From assembly GCA_016199405.1 (NCBI GenBank), contig JACQGS010000028.1, forward strand, positions 1 to 6,561: a stretch of 6,561 bases of DNA, in the 5' to 3' direction. Below are positions 1 through 5,349 of the stretch, one piece after another. Below the pieces are notes generated by a model. That model made no database searches. It was not told where the DNA came from and saw nothing but the letters and a program-made list of their open reading frames with translations. Both the position numbers and the translations under genes were made by a program. The DNA is from Chloroflexota bacterium. Lineage in GTDB: Bacteria; Chloroflexota; Anaerolineae; UBA4142. Every line of letters starts with the position of its first letter. The stretch's first letter is position 1.

Positions 1-905
1 GGATAGCCGTGCGTCGCGCTCCAGACTTGCAAACCGGTGCGTTCATCGCGCCCCAAGACCGCGACGCGCGCGGCTTGCACAAAATAAGGGCGCATCGTCG
101 TCCGCGCTTGCGCTTCGGGACGATCATCCGCGCGAATCACGACGGTGCGCGCCGGCATTTTGCCGTACGGTCCGGCGACATCGCCGGCAACTTTGCCGAC
201 CAGCGTGCCGCCGGTGATGACGAAGGTCTCGGTGAAAAAATAACCGAGATTTAATTCGGCGAGAAATTCTTCAACGCCGGCTTTGACTTGTCCGTTCGAA
301 ACATACGCCGGGCGATACGCGCATTCCGGCAGCCAAATGCCGCGCGGCGCGCGTCCCAAATGCCGCCGCGAGGATTCGATGCCGGTTTTGAGTTGCCCAT
401 ACAGCGATGAATCGCGTTCAAACAGCGGCAAGTACGCGTGCGTCGCCGCACTCGTGAGAATATCGAGATTGCCGGCGTCGCTCAATTGCCGGAACGCGCG
501 GACGAGATCGCGCGCGTAACGGTCGCGGAAGGAGGCGAGGATGTTAGTGTACCAGTTGAAGTAAAAGCGCGGCAACTCCTTCGACTCCGCTTCGCTCCGC
601 TCAGGATGCACCGTTCCCTTGCGCGCGATATCCGCCTCCGCGAGCGCGAGCCGTTCTTGCAAATAAATTTCGAAATGATTTTGCACGTCCGCGTCCGCGA
701 GTTGCTCTAGCAAAATAGGCGTGAGTCCCAACGTCAGCCGCGGCTCGATGCCTTCCGCTTTCAAATCATAGAGCGCGTTGAGGAGCGGGATGTACGTTTC
801 CGCCATAACTTCGTGCAACATTTCTTCGCCGTGGGGCCAGCGTCCCGCGTTGCGGACGTACGGAATATGTGAGTGGAGAACGAAGGTGAAGGAACCGAGG
901 GTCAT
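1..905 (-). CDS. GH57 family 1,4-alpha-glucan branching enzyme-like protein (N-terminal 301 residues, cut by window edge)
   Basis: The reverse frame from the ATG at 905-903 is open to base 1. It opens with FTFVLHSHIPYV (residues 6-17), the HxHxPY region 1 of glycoside hydrolase family 57, followed by WPHGEE and a helical stretch ending in YIPLLNAL. GIWLPECAY (189-197) is the conserved WLPE region 2. YFFTET (222-227) matches the region that carries the nucleophile, making E226 the likely catalytic glutamate. VWSATHGY (about 294-301) is the conserved VWS..GYP segment just before the edge. The catalytic aspartate and the C-terminal helical domain lie outside the window. Known GH57 branching enzymes are cytoplasmic and form alpha-1,6 branches in glycogen-like glucans; an amylase or 4-alpha-glucanotransferase of the same family is the alternative. 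This start is chosen because region 1 normally lies about ten residues from the N terminus. No clear Shine-Dalgarno or promoter is visible upstream, where repeats lie. Residues about 100-110 (HPERSEAESKE) come from a dispersed repeat. Confidence 0.9.
   Translation of the reverse strand, partial: MTLGSFTFVLHSHIPYVRNAGRWPHGEEMLHEVMAETYIPLLNALYDLKAEGIEPRLTLGLTPILLEQLADADVQNHFEIYLQERLALAEADIARKGTVHPERSEAESKELPRFYFNWYTNILASFRDRYARDLVRAFRQLSDAGNLDILTSAATHAYLPLFERDSSLYGQLKTGIESSRRHLGRAPRGIWLPECAYRPAYVSNGQVKAGVEEFLAELNLGYFFTETFVITGGTLVGKVAGDVAGPYGKMPARTVVIRADDRPEAQARTTMRPYFVQAARVAVLGRDERTGLQVWSATHGY
577..606. repeat. 30-bp dispersed repeat inserted in frame in the GH57 gene
   Basis: The stretch begins TCCTTCGACTCC and ends CCGCTCAGGA, with an internal 5-bp rhythm (CTCCG, CTTCG, CTCCG, CTCAG at 585-604). 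Its reverse complement resembles 2595-2622 inside the NB-ARC gene; both begin TCCTGA and end GAGTCGAAGGA. It also resembles the ends of the element at 971-1136. It supplies exactly ten codons in the variable region between two conserved GH57 segments, so the frame is kept. Confidence 0.7.
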
Positions 906-916
906 TTGGAAATCCG

Positions 917-971
917 TAATTGGTAATTAGTAATTGGTTGTTTGTGATGAGTGAACCGTGAATCGTGAAAT
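917..971. repeat. Two short heptamer-phased tandem arrays
   Basis: Positions 917-937 are three tandem heptamers of consensus TAATTRG (the first and third are both TAATTGG). After 6 nt, 944-971 holds four tandem heptamers that all begin GTGA, with the last three bases varying (for example GTGAACC at 951-957). The arrays lie just upstream of the GH57 start, where a promoter would be expected, and touch the MITE-like element that begins at 971. The GTGA heptamer also appears, in reverse complement, at 4286-4313 in mtaB. Confidence 0.7.
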
Positions 972-1136
972 GTCATTCTGAACGAAGTGAAGAATCTTGT
1001 TGCCGCAAAAGTATTCAAATTACTCCAAGCAGAACTTGACTCTGGTTGGAACAACAAGACACCTGCACTTGCGTGCGGTGCAAGTGTGCTTCGTCGCTGA
1101 TCCTTCGCTTCGCGCAGGACGCTCCTCAGCATGACA
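971..1136. mobile_element. 166-bp MITE/REP-like palindromic element, non-coding
   Basis: The ends are imperfect inverted repeats: TGTCATTCTGA on the left, and TGTCATGCTGAGG when the right end is read in reverse complement. Beyond them lie GAACGAAGTGAAG on the left and the related GCGAAGCGAAGGATC on the right. Two internal inverted repeats are visible: TCTTGTTG (995-1002) with CAACAAGA (1052-1059), and CACTTGC (1066-1072) with GCAAGTG (1080-1086). No transposase is encoded, so mobility would have to be in trans. No convincing target-site duplication is seen. The rest of the gene-free gap (1137-1262) has no recognisable gene. Confidence 0.7.
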
Positions 1137-1212
1137 AGCCTAGTCGCGCGCGCGGTTTGCCACTTGCGGCTCGTCAAATTGTCTTGTGCTTGCGCGCGCT
1201 GCCGGAGAGATG

Positions 1213-1284
1213 ACAACGGACACAACCGAATTAAACGGACGCGTGCTTGCGGGTCTGTCCGTTCAATCCGAACTTGTCCGTTGT
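1213..1284 (-). terminator. Nested inverted repeats at the 3' end of the TIR-NB-ARC-TPR gene (possible terminator or 3' structure)
   Basis: An outer 10-bp perfect inverted repeat, ACAACGGACA (1213-1222) with TGTCCGTTGT (1275-1284), encloses an inner 7-bp one, AACGGAC (1234-1240) with GTCCGTT (1257-1263). The ACGGAC core therefore occurs three or four times in alternating orientation around the stop codon (1265-1263). There is no U-tract after the structure on the minus strand, so intrinsic termination is uncertain. A 3'-stabilising hairpin is equally possible. Confidence 0.4.
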
Positions 1285-3701
1285 TCTACCGCTTCCAGAT
1301 TCTTCCGCACCGTGACCGTGCTGGGATGATTCTCGCCCAAGAATTCCGTGAAAATTCTTAGCGCGCGCTCAAAATGTTTGCGTGCACTTACCAAATCTCC
1401 TGATTGTTGAAGAATAGTACCAATCCACGACACGTGCGTTGCCACGTTGGGATGATTGGGACCGAACGCGGCTTCGTCAATCGCGAGTGCGCGCTCGTAG
1501 TGTTTGCGTGCGCCGTCGAGATCGCCGAGGGCGTAAAGCACACTGCCGAGATTGTTGACATCGGTTGCCACATTAGGATGATTGGGACCGAACGCGGCTT
1601 CGTCAATCGCGAGTGCGCGTTCATTGTGTTTGCGTGCGCCGGCGAGGTCACCGAGGTCTTGAAGCACAGAGCCGAGATTGTTGACGGCAGCGGCAACTTT
1701 GGGATGATCCGAGCCAAGTGACTTTTCCCAAATCGCGAGCGAGCGTTCAAAGTGTTTGCGTGCGCCGGCGAGGTCGCCGAGGTCTTGAAGCACACAGCCG
1801 AGATTGTTGACGGCGGCGGCAACTTTGGGATGATTGGGACCGAAGGCGGCTTCGTCAATCGCGAGCGCGCGTTCGAGGAGTTGCTTAGCGTCGGCAAATT
1901 GCGCGCGCACTTTCAGATACAAGCCCGCTTGGTTGAAAAGATACGCTGACGCTTTAGGTGCAATGCTCAACGCGGCGGCGTTGTTTGCGGTTGCCAAGGC
2001 GTGCGAGAGCAGACGCGCGCAAACTTTCCAGGACTCAACATTGTTTTGAATTCCAGACGGAAACGCGCCGCGCACAATCTTCGCCGCCGCTTCGGCGTAC
2101 TTTTTTCTTTCCTTATTGGTTATTCGTTCGCGGATGACGGCTTGGACGAGGCGGTGGATAGAAAATTCCGCGCCGCGGCGTTCAATCAGCGAATAGCGCA
2201 AGAGTGGTGCAATCACTATCTCATCAAATTTCAAAGCATCCGCAACTGCGTCTGCGAGCGGCGTGGGCAAATGCTTTGCGCCGTTCACAATGATGTTCTG
2301 CGGAATATCGTCGGGCGCGAAAAACGCGCAGAGGTTCATCAGCGCGCTTGCCGCCGGCGATTGCTTTTCCACCGCGCGAATCGAAATCTCCCACGTTGTC
2401 GCGACCGTCGCGGCATAATCGGCGGGCTGGTGCTTTTTCAAAAGTTCGGCGCGGTGCGTCTTGAAAATTTCCAAATATTCTGCAAACGATTCGCCGCTCG
2501 CTTCGATGAACGCGCCCGCTTGTTCTAGCGCCAGCGGGAGATTGCCTAATTCGTCTGCGAGTTTTTCAGCAGCATCTGTCATTGCGAGGAGCGATCCTGA
2601 ACGAGCAGAGCGAGTCGAAGGATGCGACGAAGCAATCTCCAAATCGCGATTGGGGGATTGCTTCCCCTTCACTCCGTTCAGGGTCGCAAAGACATCCGCG
2701 CCGGTGCGCTTGAAAAGAAAATTCACGGCATCCGCGCGCGGCATTTCTCGGATCGGCAAAGCATTCGCGACACTGTGCCACGCCGAATTGCGCGAGGTGA
2801 TGATGACGTTGCCGGCATTGCCTTGCGGCAAGTACGCGCGGATTTCATCGGACGCGTTCGCGTTGTCAAAAATCAAAAGCCAATTTTCGTCGCGGAGTAA
2901 ATGCGCGCGCACCGCGTCAATGACGACGCGCTGGTCTTGCGCGTCTTTATCGCGCAGATTGAGCGGCTGGGCAAGTTGCGCGTAATCGGAAGCCAGCGTC
3001 GCCGGAATTTCCGCGCGCAGCCACCATACCAGATCGTAATCGCTCGCGTGACGATACGCGTACTCGACCGCGAGTTGCGTTTTGCCCACGCCGCCCAAGC
3101 CGTGAATCGCTTGTGTCACTGCCGCTGTTTTTCCTAACACGAGCGTGCCGCGCAAATCGTCTAGCAATTGAGCGCGACCGGTGAAATTTGGATTGCGTTG
3201 ATGCGGAAGATTCCAAATCGCCGGCATTTGCGCGGGGAAACGGCGCGGTGGAGGGATGGTCGCAGGCGTCGCGCTTGGAAATTGCGGAGCTGTTTGGGGT
3301 TTGGCGCGACCGCGCTGCACGCCCGCGAGCATTTTTTTTCGCGCGGCGAGTTCATCGAGACCGACGAGATCAATGTAAATGATTTGCGCCAAGAGTCCGC
3401 GTGGATCGCACTCGCGCACGCGGATCGGAACGAGTATGCCCTGATCGCCGGTCGGATCGCGCGCAAACGCCGCCGCCCATTCGGGCTGAGTGAAAAGAGA
3501 CGCGAGAAAATTCGGCGAGAGCACCGCAAGCGTGCGCTCGGCTTCGCTCGCGGCGCGTTGCATTTCCAAAACAAAATTCGCGCCCGCGCGAAAATCCCAC
3601 GCTTGGATTGTGACGGAATAATTTGCGCTTTCCAATTCCCACGCGATCCATTCCGCCCACGCGCGGTCGGCGCTGTTGTAACTGATGAAAAAATTTTTCA
3701 T
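1263..3701 (-). CDS. TIR-NB-ARC-TPR protein (NLR-like STAND ATPase, candidate anti-phage or stress sensor)
   Basis: 812 residues in three parts. (1) TIR domain, residues 1-125: FFISYNSADRAW (4-15), the AWDFRAGANFV motif (34-44) and SPNFLASLFTQPEW (62-75), where E74 sits where TIR NADases carry the catalytic glutamate. (2) NB-ARC ATPase from about 163: Walker A GLGGVGKT (201-208), Walker B LLIFDNAN (275-282, D279), IITSRN (300-305), GNLPLAL (386-392), then a winged-helix region ending in an MHD-like SIHRLVQ with H516. (3) Kinesin-light-chain-type TPRs of 42 residues, about 586-804. In known TIR-STAND proteins the repeats sense a ligand, ATP-driven oligomerisation follows, and the TIR cleaves NAD+ or makes a signal molecule; that role here is inference. 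Residues about 338-375 are repeat-derived. The gene stands alone, and its ATG lies 8 nt after a TATAAT box, so the mRNA may be leaderless. No signal peptide or membrane segment is seen; cytoplasmic. Confidence 0.93.
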   Translation of the reverse strand: MKNFFISYNSADRAWAEWIAWELESANYSVTIQAWDFRAGANFVLEMQRAASEAERTLAVLSPNFLASLFTQPEWAAAFARDPTGDQGILVPIRVRECDPRGLLAQIIYIDLVGLDELAARKKMLAGVQRGRAKPQTAPQFPSATPATIPPPRRFPAQMPAIWNLPHQRNPNFTGRAQLLDDLRGTLVLGKTAAVTQAIHGLGGVGKTQLAVEYAYRHASDYDLVWWLRAEIPATLASDYAQLAQPLNLRDKDAQDQRVVIDAVRAHLLRDENWLLIFDNANASDEIRAYLPQGNAGNVIITSRNSAWHSVANALPIREMPRADAVNFLFKRTGADVFATLNGVKGKQSPNRDLEIASSHPSTRSARSGSLLAMTDAAEKLADELGNLPLALEQAGAFIEASGESFAEYLEIFKTHRAELLKKHQPADYAATVATTWEISIRAVEKQSPAASALMNLCAFFAPDDIPQNIIVNGAKHLPTPLADAVADALKFDEIVIAPLLRYSLIERRGAEFSIHRLVQAVIRERITNKERKKYAEAAAKIVRGAFPSGIQNNVESWKVCARLLSHALATANNAAALSIAPKASAYLFNQAGLYLKVRAQFADAKQLLERALAIDEAAFGPNHPKVAAAVNNLGCVLQDLGDLAGARKHFERSLAIWEKSLGSDHPKVAAAVNNLGSVLQDLGDLAGARKHNERALAIDEAAFGPNHPNVATDVNNLGSVLYALGDLDGARKHYERALAIDEAAFGPNHPNVATHVSWIGTILQQSGDLVSARKHFERALRIFTEFLGENHPSTVTVRKNLEAVEQRTSSD
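1325..1954 (-). repeat. Five-copy 126-bp tandem repeat encoding the TPRs
   Basis: The anchor GATGAT recurs at 1325, 1451, 1577, 1703 and 1829, exactly 126 bp apart, so each unit encodes one 42-residue TPR. Typical unit motifs are NHPxVA..VNNLG, LGDLxGARKHxERAL and AIDEAAFG. The three central copies and the rightmost one are close to each other; the copy at the gene's 3' end is the most diverged (SWIGTILQQSGDL, FTEFLGENHP). Confidence 0.9.
2578..2693. repeat. 116-bp REP/MITE-like element inserted in frame in the NB-ARC domain
   Basis: The ends are near-perfect inverted repeats: GTCATTGCGA (2578-2587) and TCGCAAAGAC (2684-2693). Inside is a hairpin of 12 bp with one G-T pair (2629-2640 with 2653-2664, core GAAGCAATC/GATTGCTTC) whose loop contains the perfect palindrome AATCGCGATT (2642-2651). 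A TCCTGA...GTCGAAGGA core (2595-2622) is shared with 577-606. The element encodes about 38 residues, including SSHPSTRSARSGSLLAMT, between the IITSRN and GNLPLAL motifs, where related NB-ARC proteins are normally shorter. An ATC on each side may be a small target duplication. Confidence 0.75.
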
Positions 3702-3709
3702 CGCGCGGC

Positions 3710-3738
3710 ATTATACCGCGAGCGGGTGAACGCGGCAA
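3710..3738 (-). promoter_or_regulatory. Promoter of the TIR-NB-ARC-TPR gene, likely leaderless
   Basis: On the minus strand, TTGCCG (3738-3733) and TATAAT (3715-3710) are 17 nt apart. The ATG at 3701 follows the -10 box after only 8 nt, about where transcription should start, and no Shine-Dalgarno can fit. CGCGG (3704-3708) and CCGCG (3716-3720) form an inverted repeat flanking the -10 box, a possible operator. Confidence 0.65.
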
Positions 3739-3741
3739 GGC

Positions 3742-3845
3742 GTAGGGGCGAGGCATTCGCCAAATCTTGATCTCAAGAAATCTGGGTCGGTATATTCCAA
3801 ACTTATTCGCTAATGAACAAGTGTTTGCGAATGCCTTGCCCCTAC
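3742..3845. mobile_element. 104-bp MITE-like palindromic element between divergent promoters
   Basis: GTAGGGGCGAGGCATTCGC (3742-3760) is the reverse complement of 3827-3845 with a single difference, so an RNA copy would form a 19-bp stem with one G-U pair. Two internal hairpins lie between: TCTTGA/TCAAGA (3765-3770 with 3773-3778) and ACTTATTC/GAACAAGT (3801-3808 with 3815-3822, one mismatch). The element exactly fills the space between the -35 boxes of the two divergent genes (3738 and 3861) and encodes no protein. Confidence 0.75.
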
Positions 3846-3860
3846 CAAGCCCGGATTCTT

Positions 3861-3889
3861 TTGACACATCATTTGTTTGATGTTATTCT
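3861..3889 (+). promoter_or_regulatory. Promoter of mtaB, likely leaderless
   Basis: TTGACA (3861-3866) and TATTCT (3884-3889) have 17-nt spacing, with an extended -10 TG at 3881-3882. The ATG at 3898 follows the -10 box after 8 nt, as in the divergent gene. This supports 3898 over the in-frame upstream candidates at 3877 (TTG) and 3880 (ATG), which would lie within or upstream of the -10 box. Confidence 0.7.
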
Positions 3890-3897
3890 CCCGCGCG

Positions 3898-5235
3898 ATG
3901 AAAGTTTATTTGCAGGCGCTCGGTTGTAAACTGAATGAGAGCGAATTAGAAGCGTGGACGCGGCGGTTCGCCGAACAGGGCGACGAAATTGTCGCGGACG
4001 CGCGCGACGCGGAATTATGCGTCTTGAACACCTGCACGGTGACGCACGTCGCCGCGCGCAAATCGCGGCAGGCGGCGCGGCAAATGGCGCGCGCGAATCC
4101 GAACGCGCGCGTCGTTCTCACCGGTTGTTACGCGACGATGTCGCCGGCGGAAGCGCGCGCGTTGCCGAACGTCGCGCTCGTTGTGCCGAATCGCGATAAA
4201 GAGCAGTTGCCGCAGATGGCAAATGGCATTTTGCCGGTGGCGGATTGCACACAATCGGCAATTCAGTCACCAGTAAACTTTTCCTCGTCACTTGCCACTC
4301 GTCACTCGTCACTTCGCACGCGCGCGTTCGTGAAAATCCAGGACGGCTGCAATATGAGTTGCACGTACTGCATCATTCCGCTCGCGCGCGGCAAAGAACG
4401 CAGTCGCCCGCTGCGCGAGGTGGTCGCGGAAGTTCAGCGTTTGACCGATGCCGGTGTTCAAGAAATTATTTTGACCGGTGTGCAGATTTCAGCGTATCGT
4501 GAGGCAAATTTCAAATTTGCCCTACGCGATCTGGTCGCGGCAATTCTCGCCGAAACCAACGTGCCGCGCCTGCGCCTGACGAGCATCGCGCCGTGGGATT
4601 TTGATGCGACGCTGTTCGAGTTATGGAGCGATCCGCGTTTGTGTCGGCATTTGCATTTTTCTTTGCAGAGCGGCAGCGACTCCGTCTTGCGCCGGATGCG
4701 CCGTCCGTACACGACCGCGCAATACGCGCGCGCGGTCGAAATGGCGCGCGAAAAATCGCCGGATGTTGGCATCACGACGGATGTGATTGTCGGATTCCCG
4801 GGCGAGACCGACGCCGAGTTTGAAGCGAGCCGCCAGTTTGTGGAGCGCATCGGCTTTGCGCGCGCGCATGTTTTTCCGTATTCGCCGCGTGAAGGCACGC
4901 TTGCCGCGCAATTGCCGAACGCCGTTTCGGATCGCGTCAAGGAATCGCGCGCGCAAGAGATGCAAGCGGCCGCCGCCGCGAGCGCGCGTGCGTTCGCCGC
5001 GCGATTTGTCGGACGCACGTTGCCGGTGTTGTGGGAGACGAGACAACCGACGACAGATGACAGACAACAGATGATCGCAGATGGTCTGTCGTCTGATGTC
5101 TGTGCTCTGTGGTCTGGGTACACCGATAACTACATCCGCGTTTCCGCCGAGAGCGCCCTACCATTGCGTAACCAAATTACCCACACCCTTTTGACCGGCG
5201 TAGCCGAAGATGGCTCAAGTGGCATTGTTCAGTGA
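3898..5235 (+). CDS. mtaB: tRNA (N6-threonylcarbamoyladenosine(37)-C2)-methylthiotransferase
   Basis: 445 residues, the normal MtaB length. It is a cytoplasmic radical-SAM enzyme that turns t6A37 into ms2t6A37 in ANN-decoding tRNAs. The N-terminal methylthiotransferase domain opens VYLQALGCKLNESE and carries the three auxiliary-cluster cysteines C10, C46 (NTCTVT) and C77 (LTGCYA). The radical-SAM cluster is CNMSCTYC (C151, C155, C158), followed by IIPLARG; later come LTGVQI, LQSGSD and VIVGFPGETDAEF. A TRAM-like C-terminal region starts near 371 and includes WSGYTDNYIRV (405-415). The MtaB assignment over MiaB or RimO rests on LGCKLNESE and TDNYIRV. Two stretches look like repeat-derived insertions, both in frame: about residues 116-141, between the N-terminal and radical-SAM domains, and about 384-405 inside the TRAM region. 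All catalytic cysteines remain, so the enzyme is probably active. Start 3898 is chosen from the promoter geometry and the family N terminus. It is divergent from the TIR gene and monocistronic as far as can be seen. Confidence 0.93.
   Translation: MKVYLQALGCKLNESELEAWTRRFAEQGDEIVADARDAELCVLNTCTVTHVAARKSRQAARQMARANPNARVVLTGCYATMSPAEARALPNVALVVPNRDKEQLPQMANGILPVADCTQSAIQSPVNFSSSLATRHSSLRTRAFVKIQDGCNMSCTYCIIPLARGKERSRPLREVVAEVQRLTDAGVQEIILTGVQISAYREANFKFALRDLVAAILAETNVPRLRLTSIAPWDFDATLFELWSDPRLCRHLHFSLQSGSDSVLRRMRRPYTTAQYARAVEMAREKSPDVGITTDVIVGFPGETDAEFEASRQFVERIGFARAHVFPYSPREGTLAAQLPNAVSDRVKESRAQEMQAAAAASARAFAARFVGRTLPVLWETRQPTTDDRQQMIADGLSSDVCALWSGYTDNYIRVSAESALPLRNQITHTLLTGVAEDGSSGIVQ
4265..4313. 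repeat. Heptamer-phased repeat array inside mtaB
   Basis: Seven consecutive 7-nt units. The last four (4286-4313) are CGTCACT, TGCCACT and two more CGTCACT; the first (4265-4271) is AGTCACC. The two between are diverged. Read in reverse complement the unit is GTGACGA-like, matching the GTGA heptamers at 944-971. It is translated as part of the linker before the radical-SAM domain (Ser/Thr/His/Arg-rich, about residues 124-140). Confidence 0.75.
5050..5119. repeat. Inverted heptamer array inside the TRAM region of mtaB
   Basis: Ten 7-nt units in strict phase. The left three (5050-5070) have consensus AYRACAG. The two central units are diverged. The right part (5085-5119) has units beginning TCTG, such as TCTGTCG (5085-5091) and TCTGTGG (5106-5112). 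The reverse complement of the left unit is CTGTYRT, the same heptamer as the right arm read one base on, so the array is an imperfect palindrome. It is translated in frame just before WSGYTDNYIRV. Confidence 0.75.
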
Positions 5236-5268
5236 CAGATGTAACCTTGACAACCACCTAAACAGGGC

Positions 5269-5298
5269 TTGACACCAACTGCACTTACGGTCTAGAAT
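5269..5298 (+). promoter_or_regulatory. Promoter upstream of the livG-like gene
   Basis: TTGACA (5269-5274), 18-nt spacer, TAGAAT (5293-5298). The predicted transcription start near 5305 gives a leader of about 45 nt before the ATG at 5350, with GGTGAGG (5342-5348) as a close ribosome-binding site. A second TTGACA at 5247-5252 has no good -10 partner. No intrinsic terminator for mtaB is visible in 5236-5268. Confidence 0.65.
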
Positions 5299-5349
5299 TA
5301 GCCCTAATGGGAGCGGCGCGTGTCCACATCATTACTCAACGGGTGAGGA

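Noticed and set aside
917..1136. CRISPR array
   Set aside because: The repeats are 7-nt tandem units and inverted termini, not direct repeats of 25-40 bp with unique spacers.
971..1136. tRNA or structured ncRNA gene
   Set aside because: The stems do not form a cloverleaf or a known RNA family, and the inverted ends fit a repeat element better.
902..1225. Open frame of 107 codons on the minus strand in the intergenic gap
   Set aside because: It is made of the MITE-like element and heptamer arrays, contains no domain, and overlaps the GH57 start; a repeat-derived spurious frame.
1388..1897. Repetitive 169-codon minus-strand frame and matching plus-strand frames over the TPR region
   Set aside because: These are other-frame readings of the 126-bp tandem repeat; 126 is divisible by 3, so every frame looks periodic there.
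2001..2528. 175-codon plus-strand frame opposite the NB-ARC gene
   Set aside because: No start signal or recognisable motif; antisense shadow of a gene with clear domains.
3877..3897. Upstream start for mtaB (TTG 3877 or ATG 3880)
   Set aside because: Both lie upstream of the predicted transcription start, and the family N terminus begins at MKVYLQALGC (3898).
4458..5123. 221-codon minus-strand frame opposite mtaB
   Set aside because: Lacks any motif and covers the radical-SAM coding region; explained by GC-rich codon bias.
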